From positions 1 through 12,423 of the forward strand of contig JAFTBL010000199.1 in the NCBI GenBank assembly GCA_017455225.1: a DNA stretch of 12,423 bases. Reading direction: 5' to 3'. Below the pieces are notes generated by a model, which ran no database searches, was not told where the DNA came from, and was given only the letters and a program-made list of their open reading frames with translations. Shown one piece after another: positions 6,606 through 12,423 of the stretch; position 1 is the first letter of the stretch; every line of letters starts with the position of its first letter. The translations under genes and the position numbers were made by a program. The stretch comes from Oscillospiraceae bacterium (GTDB lineage Bacteria; Bacillota_A; Clostridia; Oscillospirales; Oscillospiraceae).

Positions 6606-7703
6606 ATGACCGAACGGGAACTGCTGGAATATATCGCCGCCGTACCGGGGGCGGATCGCGCCGCCATGGACGCGGCGGCGCGTCGTCAGGCGCAGCTGGC
6701 CAAGCCGCCGGGCAGTCTGGGTAGGCTGGAGGAATACGCGGTGCGTCTTGCCGGGCTCACGGGGCAGACCTGCCCCAAGGCGGACGTGTGCCGCGTGGCG
6801 GTGTTCGCCGCCGACAACGGCGTGGTGGCGGAGGGCGTCAGCGTCACGCCCCAAAGCGTCACGCTGACCCAGAGCGTGCAGATGACCCGGTATCAGACCG
6901 GCATGTCCGCCATGGCCCGCCGTTTCGGCGACAGCGTGGCGGTCTACGACGTGGGCATCAACGGCGCGGCGCCGCCGCCGGTGCATCCGTGCAAGGTGCG
7001 CCCCGGCACCGGCAACATCGCCGTGGAGGCGGCCATGACGCGGCAGCAGGCGGTGGACGCCGTGGCCGTGGGCATCGCCGCCGTGCGTCAGGCCAAAGCG
7101 GATGGCGTGCAGGCGCTGGGCGTGGGCGAAATGGGCATCGGCAACACCACCACCAGCGCCGCGGTGCTGGCGGCCTTGACGGGGCTTCCGGTCAGCGCGG
7201 TCGCCGGGCGCGGCGGCGGATTGACCGACGAGGGCTTCGCCCGGAAAAAGAGCGTGATAGAGCGTGCGCTGGCGCTGCACCGTGTCGACGGCGGCGACGT
7301 GCTGGACGTTTTGAGCAAGGTGGGCGGGCTGGATCTGGCCGCCATGTGCGGGGCGTTCCTCGGCTGCGCCCGGGAGGGGCTCGCCGCCGTGGCGGACGGC
7401 TATATCAGCGTGGTGGCGGCTCTGTGCGCCGCCCGGCTGTGCCCCGCCGCCAAAAGCGCCATGTTCCTCTCCCACGCCTCCTTCGAGGTGGGGTATGCCG
7501 CCGCCGCCCGTGAGCTGGGTCTGCGGCCCTGTCTGGAGCTTGACATGCGGCTGGGCGAGGGCAGCGGCTGCGTGCTGATGTTCCGCGTGCTGCAGGCGGC
7601 CTGCGCGGCCATGGCGGATATGGCCACCTTTTCCGAGGCCGCCATTGACGACGGGTACCTCTCGCCCATCCGGCAGGGAGACGCCTTTACGGTGGCGCCA
7701 TGA
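6606..7703 (+). CDS. cobT: Nicotinate-nucleotide:dimethylbenzimidazole phosphoribosyltransferase
   Basis: Activates the lower-ligand base of cobamides by moving phosphoribose from nicotinate mononucleotide to the base, giving the alpha-ribotide used by CobS. It has 365 residues, near the family norm. Signatures in order are A-K-P-P-G-S-L-G-R-L-E (32-42), A-A-D-N-G-V (68-73), G-E-M-G-I-G-N-T-T (174-182), A-G-R-G-G-G-L (200-206) and R-L-G-E-G-S-G (315-321). E318 of the last motif corresponds to the catalytic glutamate known in Salmonella CobT. A 13-base gap after tsaD contains the AAGAGGAGAA ribosome site, and the stop overlaps the cobU start (ATGA). The sequence does not show whether dimethylbenzimidazole or another base is used, and no base-synthesis gene is nearby. 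Confidence 0.97.
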   Translation: MTERELLEYIAAVPGADRAAMDAAARRQAQLAKPPGSLGRLEEYAVRLAGLTGQTCPKADVCRVAVFAADNGVVAEGVSVTPQSVTLTQSVQMTRYQTGMSAMARRFGDSVAVYDVGINGAAPPPVHPCKVRPGTGNIAVEAAMTRQQAVDAVAVGIAAVRQAKADGVQALGVGEMGIGNTTTSAAVLAALTGLPVSAVAGRGGGLTDEGFARKKSVIERALALHRVDGGDVLDVLSKVGGLDLAAMCGAFLGCAREGLAAVADGYISVVAALCAARLCPAAKSAMFLSHASFEVGYAAAARELGLRPCLELDMRLGEGSGCVLMFRVLQAACAAMADMATFSEAAIDDGYLSPIRQGDAFTVAP

Positions 7704-8221
7704 GGATACTGTTGATCGGCGGCAGCAAAAGCGGCAAAAGCCGTCTTGCTCAGGAGCTCTGCCGCACGCTGGGCGGCAGGCTCGTCTACTGGGCGGCCAT
7801 GGAGCCCACGGACGGGGAGGATCTGGCGCGGATCGCCCGCCACCGGCAGGAGCGCGCCGGCTGGGGCTTTGCCACCGTGGAGCAGGGCCGCGCCCCGCTG
7901 GAGCATCCGCTGGCGGAGGGCGCCACGGTGCTGTTTGACAGTGTGACGGCGCTGCTGGCCAACGAGATGTTCGGCAAAGAACTCGACCGGACGGCGGTCG
8001 AAAGAGTGGGCGACGCGCTCCTTTCTCTCAGCCGCCGGTGCCGCCACATGGTCTGCGTGTGCGACGGGGTGTGGTTTGACGGCATGGCGTATGACGAAGC
8101 CACCCGGGACTATGCCCGGGGTCTTGCTCTGATCTGCCGTCGCCTTGCCCCGGAATTTGATACGGTGTGCGAGGTCACGGCGGGCGTGGCCTGCTGCCGG
8201 AAGGGAGGCTTGCCCCGGTGA
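7700..8221 (+). CDS. cobU: Adenosylcobinamide kinase / cobinamide-phosphate guanylyltransferase, variant
   Basis: CobU/CobP phosphorylates adenosylcobinamide and then attaches GMP to give adenosyl-GDP-cobinamide. The 173-residue protein has an intact Walker A G-G-S-K-S-G-K-S (7-14). A-R-I-A-R-H (43-48) places H48 at the guanylylated histidine of Salmonella CobU, and V-L-F-D-S-V-T (77-83) plus N-E-M-F (88-91) match the L-x-E/D-C-x-T and N-x-x-F region. The oddity is in the C-terminal third: the usual N-E-V-G-x-G-I-V-P is replaced by C-D-G-V-W-F-D-G (121-128), although the following helix and the E-V-T-A-G-V strand align with the family ending. It is thus full length but altered at a conserved site. 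It overlaps cobT and cobS by four bases each. Family membership is clear; whether both activities remain is uncertain given the short CobU-like protein two genes downstream. Confidence 0.85.
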   Translation: MRILLIGGSKSGKSRLAQELCRTLGGRLVYWAAMEPTDGEDLARIARHRQERAGWGFATVEQGRAPLEHPLAEGATVLFDSVTALLANEMFGKELDRTAVERVGDALLSLSRRCRHMVCVCDGVWFDGMAYDEATRDYARGLALICRRLAPEFDTVCEVTAGVACCRKGGLPR

Positions 8222-8946
8222 AAGCGATCACGGGTTTTTTCATGGCGTGGGGTTCGTTTTTGTCCATCCCTTGCCCGTATAAAAAGTGGGACGAGTCAGC
8301 CCGCCCCCATATGCTGGCGGCTCTGCCGCTGATCGGCGCCGCGGTGGGCGGCCTCTGGTGCGGGGCGAACGCCCTGCTTCCGCCTGCCCTGCCCGCCGTC
8401 CGGGCGCTGGTGATGGCGGCTCTGCCGTGGCTCGCCACCGGCTTCATCCATCTGGACGGCTACGTGGACGTGTGCGACGCGGTGCTGTCCCGGCGGGATC
8501 TGCCCCGCCGGCGTGAGATTTTGAAGGACCCCCACTGCGGCGCCTTCGGTGTGATCGCGCTGGTGCTGCTGGCGCTGGCACAGTGGAGCCTGTTCTTTGC
8601 TGCCGGAAAGGCGCCGTGGCTGCCGCTGCTGGCGCTGCCGGTGGCCTGCCGCGCCTGCGCCGGGCTGGCGGTGCTGCATTTGCGCCCCATGGGCACAAGT
8701 CAGTACGCAAAACTGCCCGGCAAGCGTTTTGACTTTACAGTCTTTCTGTCCGTTCTGCTGGCGGCCTCTGTGGCGCTTCCGCCGGCGCTGTGCGGTAGCT
8801 TTGCGCCGCTGGCGGGCGCCGCCGTTTATTGGCTGTGCGCGTGGCAGGGCTTTCGGCAGCTGGACGGCATGAACGGCGACGTTTCCGGCTATGCGCTGAC
8901 GCTGGCGGAGCTGGCGGGCGTGGCGGTATTGACTCTGGTGGGGTGA
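8218..8946 (+). CDS. cobS: Adenosylcobinamide-GDP ribazoletransferase (cobalamin synthase)
   Basis: The membrane enzyme that joins adenosyl-GDP-cobinamide to alpha-ribazole(-phosphate) to finish the cobamide. Starting at GTG 8218 the protein has 242 residues. That start overlaps the cobU stop (GTGA) and has GGGAGG nine bases upstream; a longer in-frame ATG at 8167 would lie inside cobU and lacks a comparable site. Five to seven hydrophobic segments are visible. The family signature is G-F-I-H-L-D-G-Y-V-D-V-C-D-A (75-88) with the acidic residues D80, D84 and D87, followed by R-E-I-L-K-D-P-H-C-G-A-F-G (99-111). The K-D-P-H-C-G-A-F-G wording differs from the commoner K-D-S-x-x-G-x-x-G and looks like a Clostridia-type CobS. 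Identification is secure. Confidence 0.94.
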   Translation: MKAITGFFMAWGSFLSIPCPYKKWDESARPHMLAALPLIGAAVGGLWCGANALLPPALPAVRALVMAALPWLATGFIHLDGYVDVCDAVLSRRDLPRRREILKDPHCGAFGVIALVLLALAQWSLFFAAGKAPWLPLLALPVACRACAGLAVLHLRPMGTSQYAKLPGKRFDFTVFLSVLLAASVALPPALCGSFAPLAGAAVYWLCAWQGFRQLDGMNGDVSGYALTLAELAGVAVLTLVG

Positions 8947-8950
8947 GGAT

Positions 8951-9286
8951 ATGGTATTGATCGTCGGTGGCGCGTATCAGGGGAAGCTGTCATGGGCTGT
9001 AAAGGAATATCACTTGACAGACGCTGATATCTGCGACTTAGCCACGGGCTTTGTGCCCGGAAAACGGTGTTATTTTCACCTGGAAGAGCTGACTCGCCGC
9101 AATGAGCCGGCTGACTTCCCGCCCGGCGCGATCGTTGTGGCACAAGAGATCGGCGGCGGTATCGTGCCCCTCTCCGGCGCAGAGCGCGCCTGGCGCGAGC
9201 GCCACGGCGCCTGCCTGCAGAAGCTGGCTTCACAGGCGGAGCGGGTGGTGCGGATTTTCTGCGGATTGCCGGAGGTGCTGAAATGA
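8951..9286 (+). CDS. Short CobU-like protein with Walker A and E-x-G-x-G-x-V-P motif
   Basis: A 111-residue protein I place in the CobU/CobP superfamily. It opens with M-V-L-I-V-G-G-A-Y-Q-G-K-L-S (1-14), a Walker A in which the usual S/T after lysine is leucine. It continues with a short linker containing H43, then A-Q-E-I-G-G-G-I-V-P (64-73), the signature missing from the full-length CobU of this operon. R-A-W-R-E-R-H-G (79-86) and a CobU-like end, V-V-R-I-F-C-G-L-P-E-V-L-K, follow. The central region of CobU (V-L-x-D/E-x-x-T) is absent. The start four bases after the cobS stop has a GGGGTGAGG site; the stop overlaps cobC by ATGA. I recall similar short proteins in other Clostridia cobamide operons, but their role is not established as far as I know. 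It may help CobU, bind nucleotide, or be a reduced paralogue. Confidence 0.72.
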   Translation: MVLIVGGAYQGKLSWAVKEYHLTDADICDLATGFVPGKRCYFHLEELTRRNEPADFPPGAIVVAQEIGGGIVPLSGAERAWRERHGACLQKLASQAERVVRIFCGLPEVLK

Positions 9287-9861
9287 AGCTGACGCTGCTG
9301 CGCCACGGCATGACGGAGGGCAATCGCCGCCGCCTCTACTACGGCAGCACGGATCTCCCTCTGCTGCCGGAGGGGATCGAGCAGCTGCGCCGCATGGCGG
9401 CGGCGGGCAGCTATCCCACCGCGGCCCGCTACTATACCAGCGGCCTCGTGCGCACGGAGCAGACGCTGGAGGCGCTCTACGGCCCGGTGGAGCACACGGT
9501 GCTGCCGGGCATGCGGGAGATCGACTGCGGCCACTGGGAGATGAAAAGCTACGACCAGCTCAAGGACGATCCGGTCTATCTCCGCTGGTGCCGGGACATG
9601 GACACCGTGGCCTGCCCCGGCGGCGAGAGCTTTGCTCAGGTCAGACACCGGGTGCTGGCCGCGGTGCAGCCGCTGCTGGCGGCGGGGGAGGACGCGGTGT
9701 GCGTGACCCACGGCGGCGTCATCGGCTTTTTGCTGCAGGCGTGGTTTCCCGTGCCGGAGGAGGAGAACTATACCCGCATCCCCGCTCCGGGCGCCGGATA
9801 TGAGATCACCGTGGAGCGCGGCACGCCCGTTTCCTATCGGCCGGTGCCGGAAAAAGAATAA
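9283..9861 (+). CDS. cobC: Histidine phosphatase family protein, probable alpha-ribazole phosphatase
   Basis: CobC removes phosphate from alpha-ribazole 5'-phosphate (or from the phosphorylated cobamide) at the end of nucleotide-loop assembly. The 192-residue protein has the histidine phosphatase core: L-R-H-G-M-T-E-G-N (6-14) with the phospho-accepting H8, S-G-L-V-R-T-E-Q-T (53-61) with R57, R-E-I-D-C-G-H-W-E (78-86) with acidic E79, and V-T-H-G-G-V-I (141-147) with the second histidine H143. The sequence alone does not distinguish CobC from other phosphoglycerate-mutase-like phosphatases; the position at the end of cobT-cobU-cobS makes CobC the best call. It overlaps the short CobU-like gene by ATGA, with GGAGGTG five bases upstream, and is the last gene of the plus-strand run. 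Confidence 0.88.
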   Translation: MKLTLLRHGMTEGNRRRLYYGSTDLPLLPEGIEQLRRMAAAGSYPTAARYYTSGLVRTEQTLEALYGPVEHTVLPGMREIDCGHWEMKSYDQLKDDPVYLRWCRDMDTVACPGGESFAQVRHRVLAAVQPLLAAGEDAVCVTHGGVIGFLLQAWFPVPEEENYTRIPAPGAGYEITVERGTPVSYRPVPEKE

Positions 9862-9867
9862 AAAATC

Positions 9868-9892
9868 GAGCCGATGCGGTAGGCATCGGCTC
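9868..9892 (-). terminator. Terminator hairpin between the converging cobC and VTT genes
   Basis: A perfect 10-bp stem (9868-9877 with 9883-9892) encloses a 5-base loop. On the minus strand it is followed by GATTTTTTATT, a good terminator for the galE-hom-VTT side, 14 bases past the VTT stop. On the plus strand only AATTCATCC follows, so termination of the cobC transcript is less certain. Confidence 0.82.
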
Positions 9893-9905
9893 AATTCATC
9901 CTGTG

Positions 9906-10631
9906 TCAGTTGTCGGCCGGAGGAGGTGTTTCCTCCGGCGTTTTTGCGTTGTGGCGGCGCAAAACGGCGCGGTAGATCAACAGCCCCGCCCCGGACACCG
10001 CCAGCGTGACGGCGAAGGTGATCACGGCGAAGAGATAGTTCTTTTCCCCCAGCGCGCTGCCGCCCACGGTGGAGGTGATGACGGACGGGAGCCGCCCCAC
10101 TGAGCAGATCAGCAGCCACGTGCCCCAGGGGAGATCCGTCAGCCCCGCGAAGTAGCACAAAAGATCCTTGGGCGTGCCGGGCACGGTGAAGATCAGCCAG
10201 AAGATCACGTTCCGCTTGGGAGAGCTGTGGAGGAACTTCAGCGACTGCAGCTTTTCTTTGGAAAAGAACACCTCCACCAGCGCCACGCCCCACCGCCGCA
10301 CGAAGGCAAACACTGCCACGCTGCCAAGCAAAGCACCCAGCAGGCACAGCACCGTGCCCCAGACGGCGCCGAAGGCGTAGCCGCCGCAAAGCTCCAGCGG
10401 CTCGCCGGGGATGACCGCCACCAGCACCTGCAGCGCCACCATGGCCACGTAGGCCGCCTTGCCCCACAGGCCCCGCTGAGCCACCCACTGGCGGAACAGC
10501 TCCGGCTGGCGGGCAAAACGGATCATGGGCTGCCCCACGAACCAGAACACGGCGGCGCAGAACAGGAGGAAGATCACCACCGCTGCGGCGGCGAGCCCCT
10601 TTTTTTGCCGGTCGGTGAGAGAACGCTTCAT
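9906..10631 (-). CDS. TVP38/TMEM64 family (VTT domain) inner-membrane protein
   Basis: A 241-residue membrane protein with an N-terminal transmembrane helix at about 12-33 and a VTT/SNARE-associated (DedA-like) domain at about 65-195. Visible hallmarks are I-P-G-E-P-L-E-L-C-G-G-Y-A-F-G (74-88), the following glycine-rich membrane segment ending in V-R-R-W-G (111-115), and the re-entrant-loop-like F-T-V-P-G-T-P-K-D-L (148-157). A last hydrophobic helix at about 202-222 precedes a charged, proline-rich cytoplasmic tail. Some members of this superfamily act as lipid scramblases or undecaprenyl-phosphate flippases; which of these applies here cannot be told. The start codon lies four bases after the hom stop (TAA-GGAC-ATG), so translation is probably coupled to hom. 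Family call is secure, function is not. Confidence 0.88.
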   Translation of the reverse strand: MKRSLTDRQKKGLAAAAVVIFLLFCAAVFWFVGQPMIRFARQPELFRQWVAQRGLWGKAAYVAMVALQVLVAVIPGEPLELCGGYAFGAVWGTVLCLLGALLGSVAVFAFVRRWGVALVEVFFSKEKLQSLKFLHSSPKRNVIFWLIFTVPGTPKDLLCYFAGLTDLPWGTWLLICSVGRLPSVITSTVGGSALGEKNYLFAVITFAVTLAVSGAGLLIYRAVLRRHNAKTPEETPPPADN

Positions 10632-10635
10632 GTCC

Positions 10636-11775
10636 TTACCGGATCCCCGCCACGAAGCAGCCGGGATCCCGCTCCAGCTGACGGCGGGCCCATGCCAGCA
10701 TCTCGCCCACCGCCACGGCGCGGGTCACCACTCCGGCGCCCCAGTCGTCCACCGTGCGCTCGCTCAGCCACGCGTCCGCCGCGGCGGTGCGCACGTAATA
10801 GGGGTGCGCCTCCGCGTCCGGCACCAGCACGGCGCGCTCTGCCAGGGAGCCGTAAAACGCCCGCTTGCCCTCCAGAATATCCAGGCAGTCCTGCACCACG
10901 TTGCCCGCGGTGGGGAAGCGCCCGGCGCCCTGACCGAAAAAGCTCTGGCGCCCGATGGCGTCGCCGGTGTAGGTGATGAGATTGAAGTTGGCGGGCACGG
11001 CGGACTCCAGATCGCTCTGCCCCACCAGCGTGGGCTCCACGTAGGCGCACACGCCCTCCTGGCACCGCAGCGCGGCGGCCAGCAGCTTGCAGGTGAAGCC
11101 GTGACGCCGGAAGGCGGCGATGTCGCCGTCGGTCACGGTGCGGATGCCGAAGGTGGGGATGGCCGTTTCCTCCACGGCGGCGTCGAACGCCACAGCGGCG
11201 GAGATGGCCAGCTTGCGGCGGATGTCGTCGCCGTCGATGTCGGCGGAGGGGTCCGCCTCGGCGTAGCCCAGCTCCTGCGCCTTTTTCAGCACGTCGGCAA
11301 AGGCCACGGGCGCACGGTGCATGGCGTCCATGATGAAATTGGTGGTGCCGTTCATGATGCCGCCCACCTGACTGACCGTATCCAGCCGCTTCACCCGCTC
11401 CAGATTCACCAGCCACGGGATGCCGCCGCCCACCGCCGCCGTACAGCGCAGCGCCGCGCCGCAATCGCGGGCCAGCGCGATCAGCTCGCTGCCGCACGCG
11501 GCGATCAGCGCCTTGTTGGCGGTGACCACGTGCTTGCCGGCGCGCAGCGCGGCCTCCACGTACTCCTTGGCGGGATGGATGCCGCCCATGACCTCCGCCA
11601 CCACGTCCACGGCGGGATCGGACACGATGTCCTCGATGTTCCGGGTGGCGATGGCGGCGATCTCCGGCCGGTCACGGCGCACCAGCACCCGCGTTACCCG
11701 CAGGTCGCTGCGCTCCCGGCACAGCTCGTACACGCCGCCGCCTACCACGCCAAAGCCCAGCAATGCGATGTTCAT
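10636..11775 (-). CDS. hom: Homoserine dehydrogenase, short form without ACT domain
   Basis: Reduces aspartate semialdehyde to homoserine for threonine, methionine and isoleucine synthesis. The chosen start, ATG at 11775, gives 379 residues and has GGGAG nine bases upstream. An in-frame ATG at 11784 would directly abut that site and is unlikely. The NAD(P) fold begins L-L-G-F-G-V-V-G-G-G (5-14); A-N-K-A-L (86-90) carries the conserved lysine K88. The catalytic domain shows G-G-I-M-N-G-T-T-N-F (138-147), Y-A-E-A-D-P (171-176) with E173, D184 and K188 at positions equivalent to the yeast enzyme's E208, D219 and K223, and G-Q-G-A-G-R-F-P-T-A (281-290). The C-terminal 55 or so residues do not read as a normal ACT domain, so threonine feedback may be altered. 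galE lies upstream and a VTT gene follows after 4 bases. Confidence 0.95.
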   Translation of the reverse strand: MNIALLGFGVVGGGVYELCRERSDLRVTRVLVRRDRPEIAAIATRNIEDIVSDPAVDVVAEVMGGIHPAKEYVEAALRAGKHVVTANKALIAACGSELIALARDCGAALRCTAAVGGGIPWLVNLERVKRLDTVSQVGGIMNGTTNFIMDAMHRAPVAFADVLKKAQELGYAEADPSADIDGDDIRRKLAISAAVAFDAAVEETAIPTFGIRTVTDGDIAAFRRHGFTCKLLAAALRCQEGVCAYVEPTLVGQSDLESAVPANFNLITYTGDAIGRQSFFGQGAGRFPTAGNVVQDCLDILEGKRAFYGSLAERAVLVPDAEAHPYYVRTAAADAWLSERTVDDWGAGVVTRAVAVGEMLAWARRQLERDPGCFVAGIR

Positions 11776-11784
11776 AGCGATCAT

Positions 11785-11789
11785 CTCCC
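11785..11789 (-). promoter_or_regulatory. Ribosome binding site that decides the hom start
   Basis: On the minus strand GGGAG occupies 11785-11789, nine bases before ATG 11775. The other in-frame ATG (11784) follows it with no spacing. This favours M-N-I-A-L-L-G as the true N-terminus, the wording usual for the family. Confidence 0.75.
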
Positions 11790-11805
11790 GTTGTAAATAA
11801 AGTCA

Positions 11806-11827
11806 TGTAAAGCAAAGATGCTTTACA
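11806..11827. repeat. Perfect inverted repeat between galE and hom, spanning the galE stop codon
   Basis: TGTAAAGC-AAAGAT-GCTTTACA is an 8-bp perfect stem with a 6-base loop. Its left part contains the galE stop codon (11823-11825). On the minus strand it is followed by ATGACTTTATTTAC, T-rich but interrupted, so it could be a weak terminator or attenuator, an RNA processing/stability stem, or a protein-binding palindrome. No clear promoter for hom is visible in the short gap. Confidence 0.5.
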
Positions 11828-12423
11828 GCTTCTCACTGTTTTTCTGCCAGTTCCAGGAGTCCCGGCACATATCCGCCACGGACTTCTCCGCCGTCCAGCC
11901 CAGCAGGCGCCGCGCCTTGTCGGCATTGGCGTAGGAGGCGGGCAGGTCGCCCTCCCGGCGCGGAGCGATGCGGTGGGGCACCTGTACGCCGTTGACCTGC
12001 TCAAAGGTGTGCACCAGCTCCAGCACGCTGGTGCCCCGGCCGGTGCCCAGATTGATGGCCTCCCAGCCGGCGTGGCCGGCGGTGTAGCGCAGCGCCGCCG
12101 CGTGGCCCTTGGCCAGATCCACCACGTGGATATAGTCCCGCACGCCGGTGCCGTCGGGGGTGGGGTAGTCATTGCCGAACACCGACAGCTCCTTGCGGAT
12201 GCCGGCGGCGGTCTGGGTGATGTAGGGCATCAGGTTGTTGGGGATGCCGTTGGGCATCTCGCCGATGAGGCCGCTTTCATGGGCGCCCACCGGGTTAAAA
12301 TAGCGCAGGCACACCACCCGCAGGATGGGGTCCGCCGTGCAGGCGTCCTCCAGGATCTGCTCGATCATGGCCTTGGTCCAGCCGTAGGGATTGGTGCAGC
12401 CGCCCCGGGGCATCTCCTCGGTA
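11823..12423 (-). CDS. galE: UDP-glucose 4-epimerase, C-terminal part (5' end outside window)
   Basis: Interconverts UDP-glucose and UDP-galactose (Leloir pathway, supply of galactosyl precursors) in the cytoplasm with bound NAD. The window holds the last 199 residues of a protein of about 338; translation is open through the window edge (T-E-E-M-P-R...), so the first in-frame ATG seen is internal. The catalytic Y-G-W-T-K (the SDR Y-x-x-x-K) is present, followed by the substrate-binding R-Y-F-N-P-V-G-A-H, I-G-E-M-P-N-G-I-P-N-N-L and V-R-D-Y-I-H-V-V-D-L segments and a normal C-terminal helix. These match GalE closely, better than other nucleotide-sugar epimerases. It precedes hom by 47 bases on the same strand; whether the two are co-transcribed is unclear because of the hairpin at its stop codon. 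Confidence 0.95.
   Translation of the reverse strand, partial: TEEMPRGGCTNPYGWTKAMIEQILEDACTADPILRVVCLRYFNPVGAHESGLIGEMPNGIPNNLMPYITQTAAGIRKELSVFGNDYPTPDGTGVRDYIHVVDLAKGHAAALRYTAGHAGWEAINLGTGRGTSVLELVHTFEQVNGVQVPHRIAPRREGDLPASYANADKARRLLGWTAEKSVADMCRDSWNWQKNSEKL

Noticed and set aside
8167..8217. A longer CobS start at ATG 8167.
   Set aside because: It would lie inside cobU and add 17 residues unlike CobS; GTG 8218 has GGGAGG at the right spacing and a GTGA overlap with cobU.
9014..9040. TTGACA inside the short CobU-like gene as a possible internal promoter.
   Set aside because: No -10-like hexamer occurs at 16-18 bases downstream, so it is probably just coding sequence.
9076..10488. A 470-codon minus-strand frame spanning cobC and the VTT gene.
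   Set aside because: It crosses the terminator and two clear genes in the wrong frame and has a low-complexity R/G/A/H composition; a GC-driven shadow.
10525..11796. A 423-codon plus-strand frame opposite hom.
   Set aside because: Histidine- and glycine-rich antisense shadow of the secure homoserine dehydrogenase gene, with no ribosome site.

Overview
The window looks like ordinary, densely packed chromosomal DNA of a high-GC Clostridia member, most likely the Oscillospiraceae/Flavonifractor-type lineage. This rests on the very GC-rich codon use, strong GGAGG-type ribosome binding sites, a GerMN-domain lipoprotein of the spore-former type, a DNA polymerase I with a degenerate proofreading domain, and a CobS/short-CobU arrangement that I recall from that group. 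The taxonomic call is inference; there is no rRNA or other decisive marker.

Layout. (1) Bases 1-954, plus strand: the last codons of a probable sensor histidine kinase overlap by ATGA a two-domain GerMN lipoprotein. (2) 1123-2325, minus strand: an MFS permease with its own promoter and a strong terminator. (3) 2473-9861, plus strand: an eight-gene run with overlaps or very short gaps throughout: polA, rimI, tsaD, cobT, cobU, cobS, a short CobU-like gene, and cobC. It is driven from a promoter divergent from, and almost touching, that of the permease. (4) 9906-12423, minus strand: galE (its 5' part lies outside the window), then homoserine dehydrogenase, then a TVP38/TMEM64 (VTT) membrane protein, converging on cobC.

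How the genes work together. cobT, cobU, cobS and cobC are the complete set for assembling the lower (nucleotide) loop of cobamides: CobT activates the lower-ligand base as its alpha-ribotide, CobU makes GDP-cobinamide, CobS joins the two, and CobC is the likely phosphatase. No corrin-ring genes, base-synthesis genes or cobalamin riboswitch are visible, so the block looks like a salvage/completion module carried in a run with replication-repair (polA) and tRNA t6A modification (tsaD) genes. hom makes homoserine for Thr/Met synthesis, and galE belongs to sugar-nucleotide metabolism.

No CRISPR array, mobile element, phage gene, tRNA or rRNA was seen, and no gene-free stretch exceeds about 170 bases. 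I found no clear previously undescribed system. The item most worth attention is the pair of CobU-family proteins: the full-length one lacks the usual E-x-G-x-G-x-V-P motif, while a 111-residue relative two genes on keeps it.
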